From NCBI GenBank assembly GCA_017934185.1, contig JAGBJY010000014.1, positions 1-39,486 of the forward strand: a stretch of 39,486 bases of DNA, read 5' to 3'. Below, piece by piece: positions 31,354 through 39,486 of the stretch (position 1 is its first letter; every line of letters starts with the position of its first letter). A program made the position numbers and the translations under genes. The notes under the pieces were generated by a model that did not search any database, had not been told where the DNA came from, and was given only the letters and a program-made list of their open reading frames with translations. The stretch is from Bacteroidales bacterium (GTDB lineage: Bacteria; Bacteroidota; Bacteroidia; Bacteroidales; UBA932).

Positions 31354-31825
31354 CGTTGACAAGTGGATTATCCACCAGCTGCCGCCCATTCTCCGGCGGT
31401 CCGGCATATATGCTTTTCTTCGAACGATGCTTTACCCGTTGAAGCAGCTGCAGACGGCATTCCTGAACTACCGTTCACAGGTGAACCGGCAGCTCACATA
31501 CAATGCCTTCCAGGACTATCTTGAACGGTTCTTAAACGGCCTTTTCTTCTTTGAAGGACGAGTTATCTACATTACCGATATGGTGACTGAGGTTGCATAT
31601 CTTGCTTATGCTTCGGAATCGGCGGAGGATGTCTATATGTCTTTTGTCAATGAAGATCCATCCTATTCGCTCAACCTGAGCAGCGTTGATCCGTCGCAGA
31701 TAACGGGACAATTTGTCGTACATGTTCCGGCCGCTTTGACAGAGGCTGATGTTGCAACGGTCACCAATTGGGTGAACTACTATAAAATGGCAGGTACACA
31801 ATTTACTATCGAAGTATATGAATAA
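31337..31825 (+). CDS. Mu gp48-like baseplate/tail protein, 162 aa
   Basis: Position after the J-like protein and before fibre genes equals Mu gp48 / P2 gpI. Mostly helical N-terminal half (LKQLQTAFLNYRSQVNRQL), beta-like C-terminal half. No diagnostic motif, so the call depends on order. Confidence 0.62.
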   Translation: MFFLFDVDKWIIHQLPPILRRSGIYAFLRTMLYPLKQLQTAFLNYRSQVNRQLTYNAFQDYLERFLNGLFFFEGRVIYITDMVTEVAYLAYASESAEDVYMSFVNEDPSYSLNLSSVDPSQITGQFVVHVPAALTEADVATVTNWVNYYKMAGTQFTIEVYE

Positions 31826-32585
31826 GTTTCTTACTTTCGCGGGCGTGCAGCCCGTCTATTTGGGCGACATCGACTTCATTCAGAACGCCGCCTCTGACAT
31901 CTTCAGCCAGCTGGCCGGTGCCTTGATGAATCAGGCCCCAGAAAATTTGAACGCGGTCCTTTACGGTGTGGAAATTACGCATCCTGCAGAATTCCAGGTG
32001 GCTTGGACCAGTGGCGCCGTCGTACTGAATGGAGAAATACTGAAGGTGCTCCCTGGTTCACTTACATCGCAGACTAGCCGTAGTCCGGTGCTGTTCTTTC
32101 ATGTTCTCTCTACTCTGAGCGGAGAGCGCACTTTCAAGGATGGGGTGTCAAGGGAATGCTATGAGACCCGGACAGCTACGCTTAATGAGACATCCACAGG
32201 CGGAGTTGCTGAGCGTACCGTGAAAAGACTCCATGCAGAAAAGGACATGGACTACGACGCCTTTTGGAAGACATCTGATGTAATGAGTTGCAAGCTTTTG
32301 CAGCGCGGAGGTCTTTTCTTCCTGGACTTTGTAGCAAGTATCCAAGAGGGCCAAACCTCTTTTGATGCGCGAATGAAATTTCAATTGACCTCTGAGAAAG
32401 CGCTTCCGACAGGCCCCATCAACACATATGTCGGGATTGGATATGAGACAGGTGTCGTTCCGATGTTTTTGGGATTAAATGTGCTGAATACATCCGGCTC
32501 TATTTATGAAATTACGGTGATCACCTACAACGTAACGGCGGCAAGCGGTAATGCACGTTTCACGGGAATGCTACCGGTATATTAG
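31818..32585 (+). CDS. Baseplate-to-fibre adaptor-like protein, 255 aa
   Basis: Starts inside the previous gene (8-base overlap). NKFLTFAGVQPVYLGDIDFIQNA at the start is a phrase I associate with tail-end proteins of gut Bacteroidales myophages. The rest is beta-rich. It precedes the fibre gene, so it may link the baseplate to the fibre. Confidence 0.55.
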   Translation: MNKFLTFAGVQPVYLGDIDFIQNAASDIFSQLAGALMNQAPENLNAVLYGVEITHPAEFQVAWTSGAVVLNGEILKVLPGSLTSQTSRSPVLFFHVLSTLSGERTFKDGVSRECYETRTATLNETSTGGVAERTVKRLHAEKDMDYDAFWKTSDVMSCKLLQRGGLFFLDFVASIQEGQTSFDARMKFQLTSEKALPTGPINTYVGIGYETGVVPMFLGLNVLNTSGSIYEITVITYNVTAASGNARFTGMLPVY

Positions 32586-32609
32586 TCGCTAATGTAAAAA
32601 ATAAATACC

Positions 32610-34766
32610 ATGGTTAACATTTACGAAATATTGCAACGCGCGGCCTCTTTGAAAGAAGAGACCGCCCTGAACAGCATCAGCCCGGAGCGGGCTGGTGGCA
32701 TCATGTATGACACGTTGCTTGCGCTCAATGACCTGTGGCTTCAGCAGGGCTCAGCGCTGGTCATCAGCAAGATCTACGCAAGCGTGGCCGCCATGGAGGC
32801 GGACACCGCGCCCGTGAGCGACCTCACCGGCAAGCCTCTCCGGCCCGGTCAGATTGTAGTCATCGCATCCTCCGACTCCGACAATGGCTCCGTCTATCGC
32901 TACAACGGCACCGATGCGCCCAGTTGGTCCCTGGTTGGTGCTATTGGCAACCTCACCCCGGTAGACAGCCTGGACTCAGACAGCACGACGCTTCCCCTGG
33001 CCGCCCACCAGGGAAAAGTGCTCGACGGTAAGATCAGTCAGTTAGGCCAATATGAAGATAATGAGCGTTTCCTTGAAGCACATACAGACAATGCGAATAG
33101 ATTGCTGTATGCTGTTCGGAAAAACGGTGACTTCGTGTTTGGCGTTGGCGTCCCATCAAGAATTGCGGAAGAATTGCAGAACAAGGAGGATGTAATACCG
33201 GGTAAGTCTTTGATAGACTCTGAATTTGCCGACGGACTTTCGCAGGGTTTTTCGGAAGATTCCCTATTAGCATTGCTGGATAAAGATGGCCGTATCATTA
33301 AAGAAATTCCAAGGAGCCAACAAGTTGAGGTTAAGCCGGGGATTCCGATGTATCATAAATTGCTTGACGCGATGCGTGATAACTGCTATGATATATTTCT
33401 CCTTGGGTCACAACTTGTCCAAGCGAATGGGGTATATGATACGAATGTTGGAGCGCACGATACATTCGTTCCTGCAAAACTCATTAGACAATTCAATTAT
33501 ATTGGACTATCCGGCAAATTGCCTCAGTTGAAACAAGGTAGATTACAATCTATTGTCATTGGCGGTGTGCAGGCCACAATCCTCTATATGGGAACTTATG
33601 TATATGCAATAACGGATGGCAATGGTGTTGTGTATAGGATGGCGTATCCTAAACTCCCAGAAGTTACGGATAGCAATACGGATATTGATGCTATAAGCAT
33701 TCCGCTTGATGGTATGACCATTGATGGAGTTTTTGAAACCAACGATGGTAATTTTCTTGTGCAGGTTTACGATAGTACATCCCCAGATACACATCCAACA
33801 AGAAGTCTTTACAAAGTCACTCTTGATGATGAGTTGAATGCTACGGTAAGTGACAATCCAGTTATTGTTTGCGTTCCAAGCACTGTGAATATTGTGGCTG
33901 TGCGCGAACATTGGTCCTTCAAACAATATGGAGCAATGATACTGATTTCCCCGTATGGCGGTGGCAGAACGGGACAGTTGTGGTTATCAAAAGATTATGG
34001 TAACTCTTTTGAATGTATTTTTAATGTGGCAAACGACACGACCTATGTTGCCACTAAGCCCAACGGACAAGGCGGATATGGTGCTTATGGGATTCATCCG
34101 GAGGGAGCGAATATGATTCCTAAACAAGGAAATGATTTTTGGGAGAATGTAAGTTCTATCGGGAACGGAAGCAGACATATCCATAGTTGTTGCTATGATG
34201 AAGAATTTGAGCGCATCTGGTTGGTAATGGGAGATGATAAGTATCTTGCGACGGGAATCTATTGGAGTGATGATATGGGCAAGACTTGGCATCGTAAATC
34301 ACTTGTGTTTAACTACCCGGATATTGATATGGGAGGCACTACGCAAATGCTTCAGGTCATAAGCATGAAGACTTGTGTACTCTTTGGAACTGACGGGTGG
34401 GGAAACGGAATCTTCAGATATAACCGTGGCAGAAAAGATGATGATGTCGAGATAGAACTGGTTTTCGGATGGGATGAAAACCGGGATAACCTTGAGGGCG
34501 TTGCGAGCCATAATATCATTACCCCGGAAGGTGTTATGCTGATGGTGTTCGCATCTAACAGTCAATCTCCCTTGCCACGCGGTGGAGTTGTCGCGTCGGA
34601 TGGATATCATTTTCGGAAAGTATTTGTCGATACTTATGCCGATGGAGAAACACTTGCAAGTCAAAAGATAGGTTGGCCTTCGTTCCTGAGCATGCATAAC
34701 GAGGACTTGTATATCCGCACAAAGGATAAGAAAGAGATTATTCTTATTGAAAGTTTTAACAAATAA
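32610..34766 (+). CDS. Tail fibre / receptor-binding protein with Asp-box propeller, 718 aa
   Basis: Residues about 1-150 are a conserved attachment part (ALNSISPERAGGIMYDTLLALNDLWL, PLAAHQGKVLDGKI) with GC-rich codons. From about residue 145 the DNA is markedly AT-richer and the protein becomes a beta-propeller: SKDYGNSFECIF and SDDMGKTWHRKS are Asp-boxes (S-x-D-x-G-x-x-W/F) of sialidase-like folds. It should bind, and possibly modify, a surface glycan. The composition break marks a swapped receptor-binding module. I see no complete sialidase Arg triad, so catalysis is uncertain. Confidence 0.82.
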   Translation: MVNIYEILQRAASLKEETALNSISPERAGGIMYDTLLALNDLWLQQGSALVISKIYASVAAMEADTAPVSDLTGKPLRPGQIVVIASSDSDNGSVYRYNGTDAPSWSLVGAIGNLTPVDSLDSDSTTLPLAAHQGKVLDGKISQLGQYEDNERFLEAHTDNANRLLYAVRKNGDFVFGVGVPSRIAEELQNKEDVIPGKSLIDSEFADGLSQGFSEDSLLALLDKDGRIIKEIPRSQQVEVKPGIPMYHKLLDAMRDNCYDIFLLGSQLVQANGVYDTNVGAHDTFVPAKLIRQFNYIGLSGKLPQLKQGRLQSIVIGGVQATILYMGTYVYAITDGNGVVYRMAYPKLPEVTDSNTDIDAISIPLDGMTIDGVFETNDGNFLVQVYDSTSPDTHPTRSLYKVTLDDELNATVSDNPVIVCVPSTVNIVAVREHWSFKQYGAMILISPYGGGRTGQLWLSKDYGNSFECIFNVANDTTYVATKPNGQGGYGAYGIHPEGANMIPKQGNDFWENVSSIGNGSRHIHSCCYDEEFERIWLVMGDDKYLATGIYWSDDMGKTWHRKSLVFNYPDIDMGGTTQMLQVISMKTCVLFGTDGWGNGIFRYNRGRKDDDVEIELVFGWDENRDNLEGVASHNIITPEGVMLMVFASNSQSPLPRGGVVASDGYHFRKVFVDTYADGETLASQKIGWPSFLSMHNEDLYIRTKDKKEIILIESFNK

Positions 34767-34777
34767 TAATTGCAATT

Positions 34778-35746
34778 ATGGACAAATGTTTAGTAACAAG
34801 ACTGAAAGGGACTGCCGTGGCAGATTTACCTTTTTACGATGCAATTCGCCTTTGGATTAAATGGGGGGACAATACAACTTTTCCTATTAAGGCAACTGGT
34901 TCATTGGAAAATATTTTCTTTGGAGGAATTGGAACAACGGTTAAGGTCATCAGCAACGGAACAATCAAGGTCGGAAGCGACAATGTTGGAACGGAATACA
35001 CTATCACGGAATCTTCCACTTCCACCATTGACATTATTCCCTCCGATGTTGCGCAGGATACCCTTATCATATTGAAGGGGCTTTCTTCAATCTCGAAATG
35101 GGGGCCGACCACAGGGTCGCCTCACAGAATGGCGCATACGGATGATTCTTTTTCCTTGGCAGAAACCAGTATTGCCGGAACTACGGTCGCGCTTCTCGCC
35201 GGCGCATCCGAACCTTGCGATTTAGCTGTTCTTGAAGTACTTCCAAACAAGAGCACTATAACGACATTGCTTTGGAGTCTTGAACAGAACGCATACAAGG
35301 GGGATATTCACCACCTTGCTGCAATTCCTGGCCTTATCGTCACAGGCACTGCTCTTGCAGCGTTCAATTCCGGTGTATATGGCGACATTGCCGTTTTTAA
35401 CGGGAATACCGCTATAAGGAATGTTGAATTGCGGAGGAGTGACCGGATTGTTGGTATGATAGACAATCTTTCCGGGTGTTCCGCCCTTTCGACAGTAGAT
35501 TTGCAATCAACACAAGTAACCGGCAATCTTGCCGCACTTGGAAATTGCGTCAATCTGACAAAGATTGTTCTTTCCTCGACATCGGTTACCGGAACGGTAG
35601 AAGATTTGGTCGCGGCATTCAATGCGGCCGGCAAGACAAGCGGTTCTATTTCTATCGGTTTCCAACGGACCGGAGTTACCTACAATGGTTCTTCTGTTTC
35701 CGGAACGACCTTGACTTGGAACGGGAGTAACATTACTATTTCTTAA
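34778..35746 (+). CDS. LRR-like tail-tip adhesin, 322 aa
   Basis: Middle and C-terminal parts (about 205-290) contain leucine-rich repeats (NLSGCSALSTVDLQSTQ, ALGNCVNLTKIVLSSTS) and end in a Ser/Thr/Gly-rich beta region (TGVTYNGSSVSG). Similar surface LRR proteins follow fibre genes in gut Bacteroidales phages. Last gene of the prophage, in Mu's S/U fibre or moron position. Function as a second host-range determinant is inferred. Confidence 0.68.
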   Translation: MDKCLVTRLKGTAVADLPFYDAIRLWIKWGDNTTFPIKATGSLENIFFGGIGTTVKVISNGTIKVGSDNVGTEYTITESSTSTIDIIPSDVAQDTLIILKGLSSISKWGPTTGSPHRMAHTDDSFSLAETSIAGTTVALLAGASEPCDLAVLEVLPNKSTITTLLWSLEQNAYKGDIHHLAAIPGLIVTGTALAAFNSGVYGDIAVFNGNTAIRNVELRRSDRIVGMIDNLSGCSALSTVDLQSTQVTGNLAALGNCVNLTKIVLSSTSVTGTVEDLVAAFNAAGKTSGSISIGFQRTGVTYNGSSVSGTTLTWNGSNITIS

Positions 35747-35767
35747 CCCCTAGGTGACTGAATAGAG

Positions 35768-35794
35768 AGAGCGGACCATCTGGCCCGCTCTTTT
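35768..35794 (+). terminator. Terminator of the late operon
   Basis: AGAGCGG (35768-35774) pairs with CCGCTCT (35785-35791), with TTTT following. It lies 22 bases after the last phage stop codon. Confidence 0.85.
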
Positions 35795-35820
35795 ATATGT
35801 TGTGTGCGAAATTATTCACG

Positions 35821-35880
35821 CATTTTGTTTTTTACTCAACTCACGCATTTTGTTTTTCGATTGGAGAACATTTCGTTTTT
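35821..35880 (-). promoter_or_regulatory. Right-end transposase boxes R3, R2 and R1
   Basis: Three inverted copies: CATTTTGTTTTT at 35821-35832 (R3) and 35846-35857 (R2), CATTTCGTTTTT at 35869-35880 (R1). R2 and R3 share a longer direct repeat, TCACGCATTTTGTTTTT. Spacings of 25 and 23 bases mean they lie about two helical turns apart, like the clustered R1-R3 sites of Mu. R1 equals L1 and is 9 bases from the terminus. Confidence 0.8.
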
Positions 35881-35889
35881 TTGATTATA

Positions 35890-36886
35890 CCTTGTTTTCA
35901 AACATGCGGACGGCCTGCGTATCCGGAGAGTATGGGGCTGGACGCTCCTCATCTGGGGGCTGATTGACTTCATCTATCTTGCCGGCGATATATTTGCCCG
36001 TTCTCAGGTGATGGATATGAGCGCTCAGCATATCACTACCATAGAGCTGCTTTTGGGCAACCTGCTGGGCTGGCTGCTGCTGATGTATCCTACGGAAGCC
36101 GTCCGGCCCGGATGGCTGTCGTTCCGGACCGGGCTATGGCAAGTTCTTCCCATGTATGTGCTGGTAGGCCTGGATTACCTGATTCCCCTAAGTCTGAGGC
36201 CCCTTATCGCGTTATATCCTTTTGCGCTCATTCCGCTGCTTATTACCCATGTCCGCACGTATAAAAACTGGTGCGAAGAGAATTTCTCCACCCTGGATGC
36301 GTTTGATGTCCAGTGGATTGTCCACTACCTGTGGATGGTGGCGCTGGTGGGCGTCAATTATATTTTCATCTGCGTCACCCAGGCCCCGGCACGCGGCTTC
36401 ACCCAGCTGTGGTTCACGATTGCCATGTTCGCCTACAGCACGGAGCAAATCCTTTACCGCAAGGACCCTTGGGAGATGGTGCGTGGGCGGGAAAAGGCAA
36501 GGGAACCGGCGCCGGAGGCCATAACGGAACCCGCGCCCTCGCCCGAGAACAGTGAACTTCGCCAAAAACTGGACCGCTGGATGGAGGAGGAAAAGCCCTA
36601 TGTCAATCCGGCCTTCCAGCTGTCGGACCTGGGGGCGGTCCTGCCCATGAACCGGACCTACTTGTCCCACTTCATCAAGGCGGAATATGGCTGCACCTTC
36701 TACCAGTTTGTGAACCGCTATCGCGTCGCGGAGGCCAAGCGCCTGAAACTGGAGCAACCGGATTTGAAGATGGACGAGATTGCCGCGCGCTGCGGCTTCT
36801 CTTCCCGCACGGTTTTCTCCAACGTGTTCACCCGCGAGGAAGGCGTTTCGCCACGCGAATGGTTTAAAAAATGTAATCCTGCGTAA
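35890..36886 (+). pseudogene. 3' part of host AraC-family membrane regulator
   Basis: Begins with the right CCTT copy and runs in frame to TAA 36886. It encodes the remaining membrane helices (for example WGWTLLIWGLIDFIYLAGDI and LLLGNLLGWLLLMYP) and a C-terminal AraC/XylS DNA-binding domain of two HTHs: LSDLGAVLPMNRTYLSHFIK and MDEIAARCGFSSRTVFSNVF, followed by GVSPREWFKK. Such regulators sense through the membrane part and control nearby surface operons. A truncated product from GTG 36008 or ATG 36011 is conceivable. The regulator is inactivated in full-length form while the prophage stays. Confidence 0.85.
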
Positions 36887-36932
36887 AAAAATTGCGCCAA
36901 AAAACATTCTGCGTCAATTTCTGCCCGGGCAG

Positions 36933-36965
36933 TTGTGTCCGAGCAGTATTTTTTTATTACATTTG
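36933..36965 (+). promoter_or_regulatory. Promoter of the host small gene/lipoprotein operon
   Basis: TACATTTG (36958-36965) matches TAnnTTTG; TTGT at 36933-36936 is 21 bases upstream. The predicted start lies about 38 bases before ATG 37008. An A/T-rich tract precedes it. Confidence 0.55.
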
Positions 36966-37007
36966 CTCAATTCGTATAGGGAGTAACATCGTAATACACA
37001 ACAATAA

Positions 37008-37172
37008 ATGGAAACAAAGAACAAAATCATTTATGCCCCCCCCATGGCGGAGACTGTGGAGGTGAAGGCTGAAGGCGTTGTCTGCGAGAGCGGACGGCGT
37101 GGCTCGTACGGAAAGGCCAACGACGGTGTTGACTCCAGCTCGCTGGACGATAGTGGTATTTGGATCTGGTAA
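37008..37172 (+). CDS. Small host protein, 54 aa, upstream of surface lipoprotein
   Basis: ATG 37008 to TAA 37172. It resembles the short peptides (start METKxxIxYxxPxxE, then a VVCxSG phrase, acidic and Trp-rich end) that often precede fimbrillin-like lipoprotein genes in Bacteroidales. An eight-C run (37035-37042) lies in its codons for Pro. The gene is followed by GGAGG and the lipoprotein start 16 bases on, so the two are probably one operon. Function unknown. Confidence 0.65.
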   Translation: METKNKIIYAPPMAETVEVKAEGVVCESGRRGSYGKANDGVDSSSLDDSGIWIW

Positions 37173-37188
37173 CAAGGAGGGAAGCATC

Positions 37189-39138
37189 ATGAAAAGCATG
37201 TTGAAGATTTCTTGCCTGAGCGCTGCCAGCATCGCAGCCCTGGCCTCCTGCCAAAAAGAAATGACTCCCGCCGTTGCTCCCGAGCAGCCGTCGGCAAAAA
37301 CGTACACCCTTACTGTTGACGCCACCAAGGGTGAAGATACCAAGGCGCTGTCCCTGGACGGCCAGGTCCTGAACGTAAAGTGGGCCGATACCGACCAGGT
37401 GAGCGTTTTCGCCGGAGACTGGAGCGGTGATCCGATGGGCACCCTGACTGCCGCCGCCAGCGAAACCGGCAGCACCACCCTGACGGGCGCCGTCACCGGT
37501 GCCAATAAAGGTGATAATCTGAACTTCCTCTTCCCCCGTGCCGAATGGAACTACACCGGCCAGAAGGGTATTCTTTTGAGTGACGAGAACTCCATCGAGA
37601 AGAAATACGACTACGCCGCAGCTACCGTGACGGTGAACGAGGTAGATGGTACTACCATCACTACCGATGCCGCCAACTTCACCAGCCAACAGGCTATTGT
37701 GAAGTTCCGCCTGACCGACGGCGTCAGCCCCGTTGCAGTTAATAGTTTGACAATCAGTGCTAACAGTGGCAAGTTGGTAACTAATAAGAGTTACCGGGGA
37801 TTGGAGCCCAAGACCTACTATTACGGAAACGGATACTACACCGTGGATGCAGGTTCGGGAGGATATAATGACAACGAGGTGCACAATAAGTTGGTTGACA
37901 ACGACCTGGGTACTAAATGGGGCCAGAATAAGCCCAGTGGTGGCTGGTACATCGAGTTCCACACCGCCAGTGCAATCCAGGTGGACGGATATATGCTCAG
38001 AACAGCCAATGACACGGGGGGGCAATCTAATCGAAATCCTACAGACTGGGTGCTGAAAGCCAAAAAGAACAGTGGGGACAGTTGGACTGTCATCGATACG
38101 AAAGTCAACAACAATGACCTGCCCAATGCAAATAATACAGAGACGGACTTTGATGTGGCTACTCCCGGTGAGTACCGCTATTTCCGCCTTGAAATAAGCA
38201 ACAACAAAGGGAATGGAGGATATATGCAACTTTCGGAAATGCGGCTGTTCAATTATGCCGACTTTGGTCAAGGAACCTCATATGGCAATATTACCGTAAC
38301 GCCCGATGCCGCTGCAAGCGAGCTCACCGTGGCTCTGCGTAACGAGAACGCCGGCGCCGATACATACACCCTGACGGCCACTGTCGGAAGTGGTACCTAT
38401 ACTTTTAGCAAGAGTGGCATTACCTTCGAAAATGGCAAATACTACGACATCCGTGTGCCGATGAATGCGAAGAAATTGTCATACATCAACTTGAATAAGA
38501 CATCAGCCAACCTGTTTATCGGAGGCACCGTAACGCTTTCCGTTTCATACTCTTCCCCTTCCGATGCCGTAGATAAGACAGTGAGCTGGAGCAGTAGCAA
38601 TACCTCTGTCGCCACCGTCAATGCCTCTACGGGTGAAGTTACCGCCGTGGCTGGCGGCACCGCCACCATCACCGCTACCGCCAACGACGGCGGTGGTGCA
38701 ACGGCCACCTGCTCGATTACAGTTTATCCGGAAGGTGCGATTGTATGGGATGAAAGCAATTGGGGTAGCGAATATAGCTATCAACAAGGAGCGCCTTATA
38801 CCAATAGCAACATTACATTGACTATGAACGGAAATGCTGTATTCGGTATTAGTTATTGGGGAAATGCCACAATAGTGTGTAGCAGTTATGGCGCTAAAGG
38901 TAACTTTGTATTCTCGAATTCGCTCAGTAAGAACTTCACCAAGATAGAAATAGACCCCGGCGACCATGGCTATTCGTGGGAATATGCAACCCTGGGTACT
39001 GGCTGGACGGTTAGTGGCGATTACATGACTGGATATAAAGTCACATGGACAGGCAATGCAAGTACGGTGTCTCTATTTGACAGCGACGACTGGCTTGACC
39101 AGTCAAGAGTGAACAGCATAATGTTTATTCTGAATTAG
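37189..39138 (+). CDS. Surface lipoprotein: fimbrillin-like, discoidin and Big_2 domains, 649 aa
   Basis: AGGAGG precedes ATG 37189. The signal peptide ends in lipobox LASC (Cys21). Domains in order: fimbrillin-like (about 35-190, VKWADTDQVSVFAG, LNFLFPRAEW), F5/8 type C discoidin-like carbohydrate binding (about 205-365, LVDNDLGTKWGQ, GWYIEFHTASAIQVDGY, YRYFRLEISNN), a fimbrillin-type remainder, Big_2 Ig-like (about 425-510, TVSWSSSNTSVATVNASTGEV) and a C-terminal beta domain. It is anchored in the outer membrane and probably binds glycans. The DNA of the discoidin and last parts is AT-richer than the rest, suggesting domain shuffling. The upstream AraC regulator, now broken, is a plausible controller. 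Confidence 0.85.
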   Translation: MKSMLKISCLSAASIAALASCQKEMTPAVAPEQPSAKTYTLTVDATKGEDTKALSLDGQVLNVKWADTDQVSVFAGDWSGDPMGTLTAAASETGSTTLTGAVTGANKGDNLNFLFPRAEWNYTGQKGILLSDENSIEKKYDYAAATVTVNEVDGTTITTDAANFTSQQAIVKFRLTDGVSPVAVNSLTISANSGKLVTNKSYRGLEPKTYYYGNGYYTVDAGSGGYNDNEVHNKLVDNDLGTKWGQNKPSGGWYIEFHTASAIQVDGYMLRTANDTGGQSNRNPTDWVLKAKKNSGDSWTVIDTKVNNNDLPNANNTETDFDVATPGEYRYFRLEISNNKGNGGYMQLSEMRLFNYADFGQGTSYGNITVTPDAAASELTVALRNENAGADTYTLTATVGSGTYTFSKSGITFENGKYYDIRVPMNAKKLSYINLNKTSANLFIGGTVTLSVSYSSPSDAVDKTVSWSSSNTSVATVNASTGEVTAVAGGTATITATANDGGGATATCSITVYPEGAIVWDESNWGSEYSYQQGAPYTNSNITLTMNGNAVFGISYWGNATIVCSSYGAKGNFVFSNSLSKNFTKIEIDPGDHGYSWEYATLGTGWTVSGDYMTGYKVTWTGNASTVSLFDSDDWLDQSRVNSIMFILN

Positions 39139-39176
39139 CTCACGCACCGGATCTTTACTCCACATCCAATAACTCA

Positions 39177-39210
39177 TCCCCACATCTTCCATCGCTGAAG
39201 ATGTGGGGAT
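39177..39210 (+). terminator. Terminator after the lipoprotein gene
   Basis: CCCCACATCTTC and GAAGATGTGGGG form a perfect 12-bp stem with a 7-base loop about 40 bases beyond the stop codon. There is only a weak T tail. Confidence 0.75.
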
Positions 39211-39259
39211 TCTGTAAAAAGGCAAGGTGTTTGGACAGTAAGCATCTCCATCTCTGTGC

Positions 39260-39313
39260 ATGGCGTTTTCTATGCAGCACCGGATGAATGGCGTTTTCCA
39301 TGCAGCACCGGAT
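39260..39313 (+). repeat. Tandem 26-base repeat
   Basis: Two copies starting ATGGCGTTTTC and ending CAGCACCGGAT, separated by two bases, with one T/C difference. A longer related unit recurs near the window end. Confidence 0.7.
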
Positions 39314-39486
39314 TAACAATATCTCATGGCTGGCCGGGAACTGACTAACAATCAACCACTTACCGGAAATCCTCTGCGCAAAAGGAGCCGAGGAATAATC
39401 GGAAACAGCTGTTGGTCAACAACTTAGCGGCCAGCAATAACTGACGTTTCCAGGCAGCCCGGATGAACACTGTCTCACGGCTGGCC

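Larger units (their letters stand above)
815..35889 (+). mobile_element. Complete Mu-like transposable prophage (35,075 bp)
   Basis: Boundaries come from four agreeing observations. Each end starts 5'-TAT. Each has AAAAACGAAATG at the same distance (9 bases inside: 824-835 and, inverted, 35869-35880). CCTT flanks both ends. Excision restores a single host frame. Content fits Mu: leftward repressor, MuA/MuB pair, F-like and DUF935 head proteins, contractile tail with sheath, and length close to Mu (about 37 kb). Unlike Mu the termini are TA...TA rather than TG...CA, the duplication is 4 bp, and the packaging/head module is inverted. All core genes appear open, so it may be active. Confidence 0.9.
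39139..39486. other. Host intergenic region with short repeats
   Basis: No gene is supported. It holds the terminator hairpin and a repeat family: a 26-base unit at 39260-39285 and 39288-39313 (one mismatch), a degenerate third copy near 39445-39465, and TCTCAYGGCTGGCC at 39322-39335 and at the window end (39473-39486). Downstream copies may continue outside. Confidence 0.6.

Noticed and set aside
31818-35746. Invertible tail-fibre segment of the Mu G type
   Set aside because: No Gin-like serine recombinase gene and no inverted crossover sites or reverse-oriented fibre fragments were seen.
39155-39355. Minus-strand open frame in the terminal intergenic region
   Set aside because: It covers a terminator hairpin and tandem repeats, which explain its open frame; no recognisable product.

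Overview
The window holds a complete, precisely delimited Mu-like transposable prophage (about 35.1 kb, 815-35889) inserted in a Bacteroidales chromosome. Bacteroidota hosts are indicated by promoters of the TTTG/TTGC-N19-TAnnTTTG type, by phage families typical of gut Bacteroidales (DUF2586 sheath, DUF6046-type tail protein, an LRR-like tail-tip protein) and by a flanking fimbrillin/discoidin/Big_2 surface lipoprotein operon. Genus cannot be fixed from the sequence; the GC-rich coding suggests something like Alistipes or a relative.

The prophage ends can be read directly. Both termini begin 5'-TAT, each carries a transposase-site-like AAAAACGAAATG box 9 bases in, and both are flanked by a 4-bp direct repeat CCTT. 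Removing 815-35889 plus one CCTT restores one reading frame: a polytopic-membrane AraC-family regulator of about 380 residues, whose first 50 codons lie at 665-814 and the rest at 35890-36886.

Phage layout. (1) 815-2880: left end with repeats, two inverted paralogous micro-genes, and a leftward S24-type repressor with a duplicated N-terminal domain. (2) 2831-11700: rightward early region with a promoter/operator, a Cro/Ner-like gene, a tRNA-like element, a MuA-like DDE transposase, a MuB-like ATPase, a RecA-fold ATPase, a DNA methyltransferase, GemA-like and DUF3164 proteins and a HTH protein in the position of Mor. (3) 11700-15090: a section unusually rich in apparent structured RNAs, including one with a perfectly placed promoter and interleaved helices just upstream of a BRO-N antirepressor-like gene, and a small RNA with perfect promoter and terminator on the strand opposite the head operon. 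(4) 13766-20308: leftward packaging/head operon (TerS, TerL, DUF1320, DUF935 portal, F-like protein with a C-terminal nuclease-toxin-like domain, gpG, tail-completion-like protein). (5) 20481-35746: rightward protease/scaffold, capsid, contractile tail, chaperone pair with an A-AAA-AAG frameshift site, tape measure, baseplate, lysis cassette (holin, M15 endolysin, single-molecule spanin) and tail fibres. (6) 35747-35889: terminator and right end with three transposase-site-like boxes.

Host DNA on the left is the 3' part of an unrecognised gene; on the right, after the interrupted regulator, come a 54-codon small gene, a large surface lipoprotein and a repeat-containing intergenic region. The least familiar material is the RNA-dense switch region (11.7-15.1 kb) between early and late genes.
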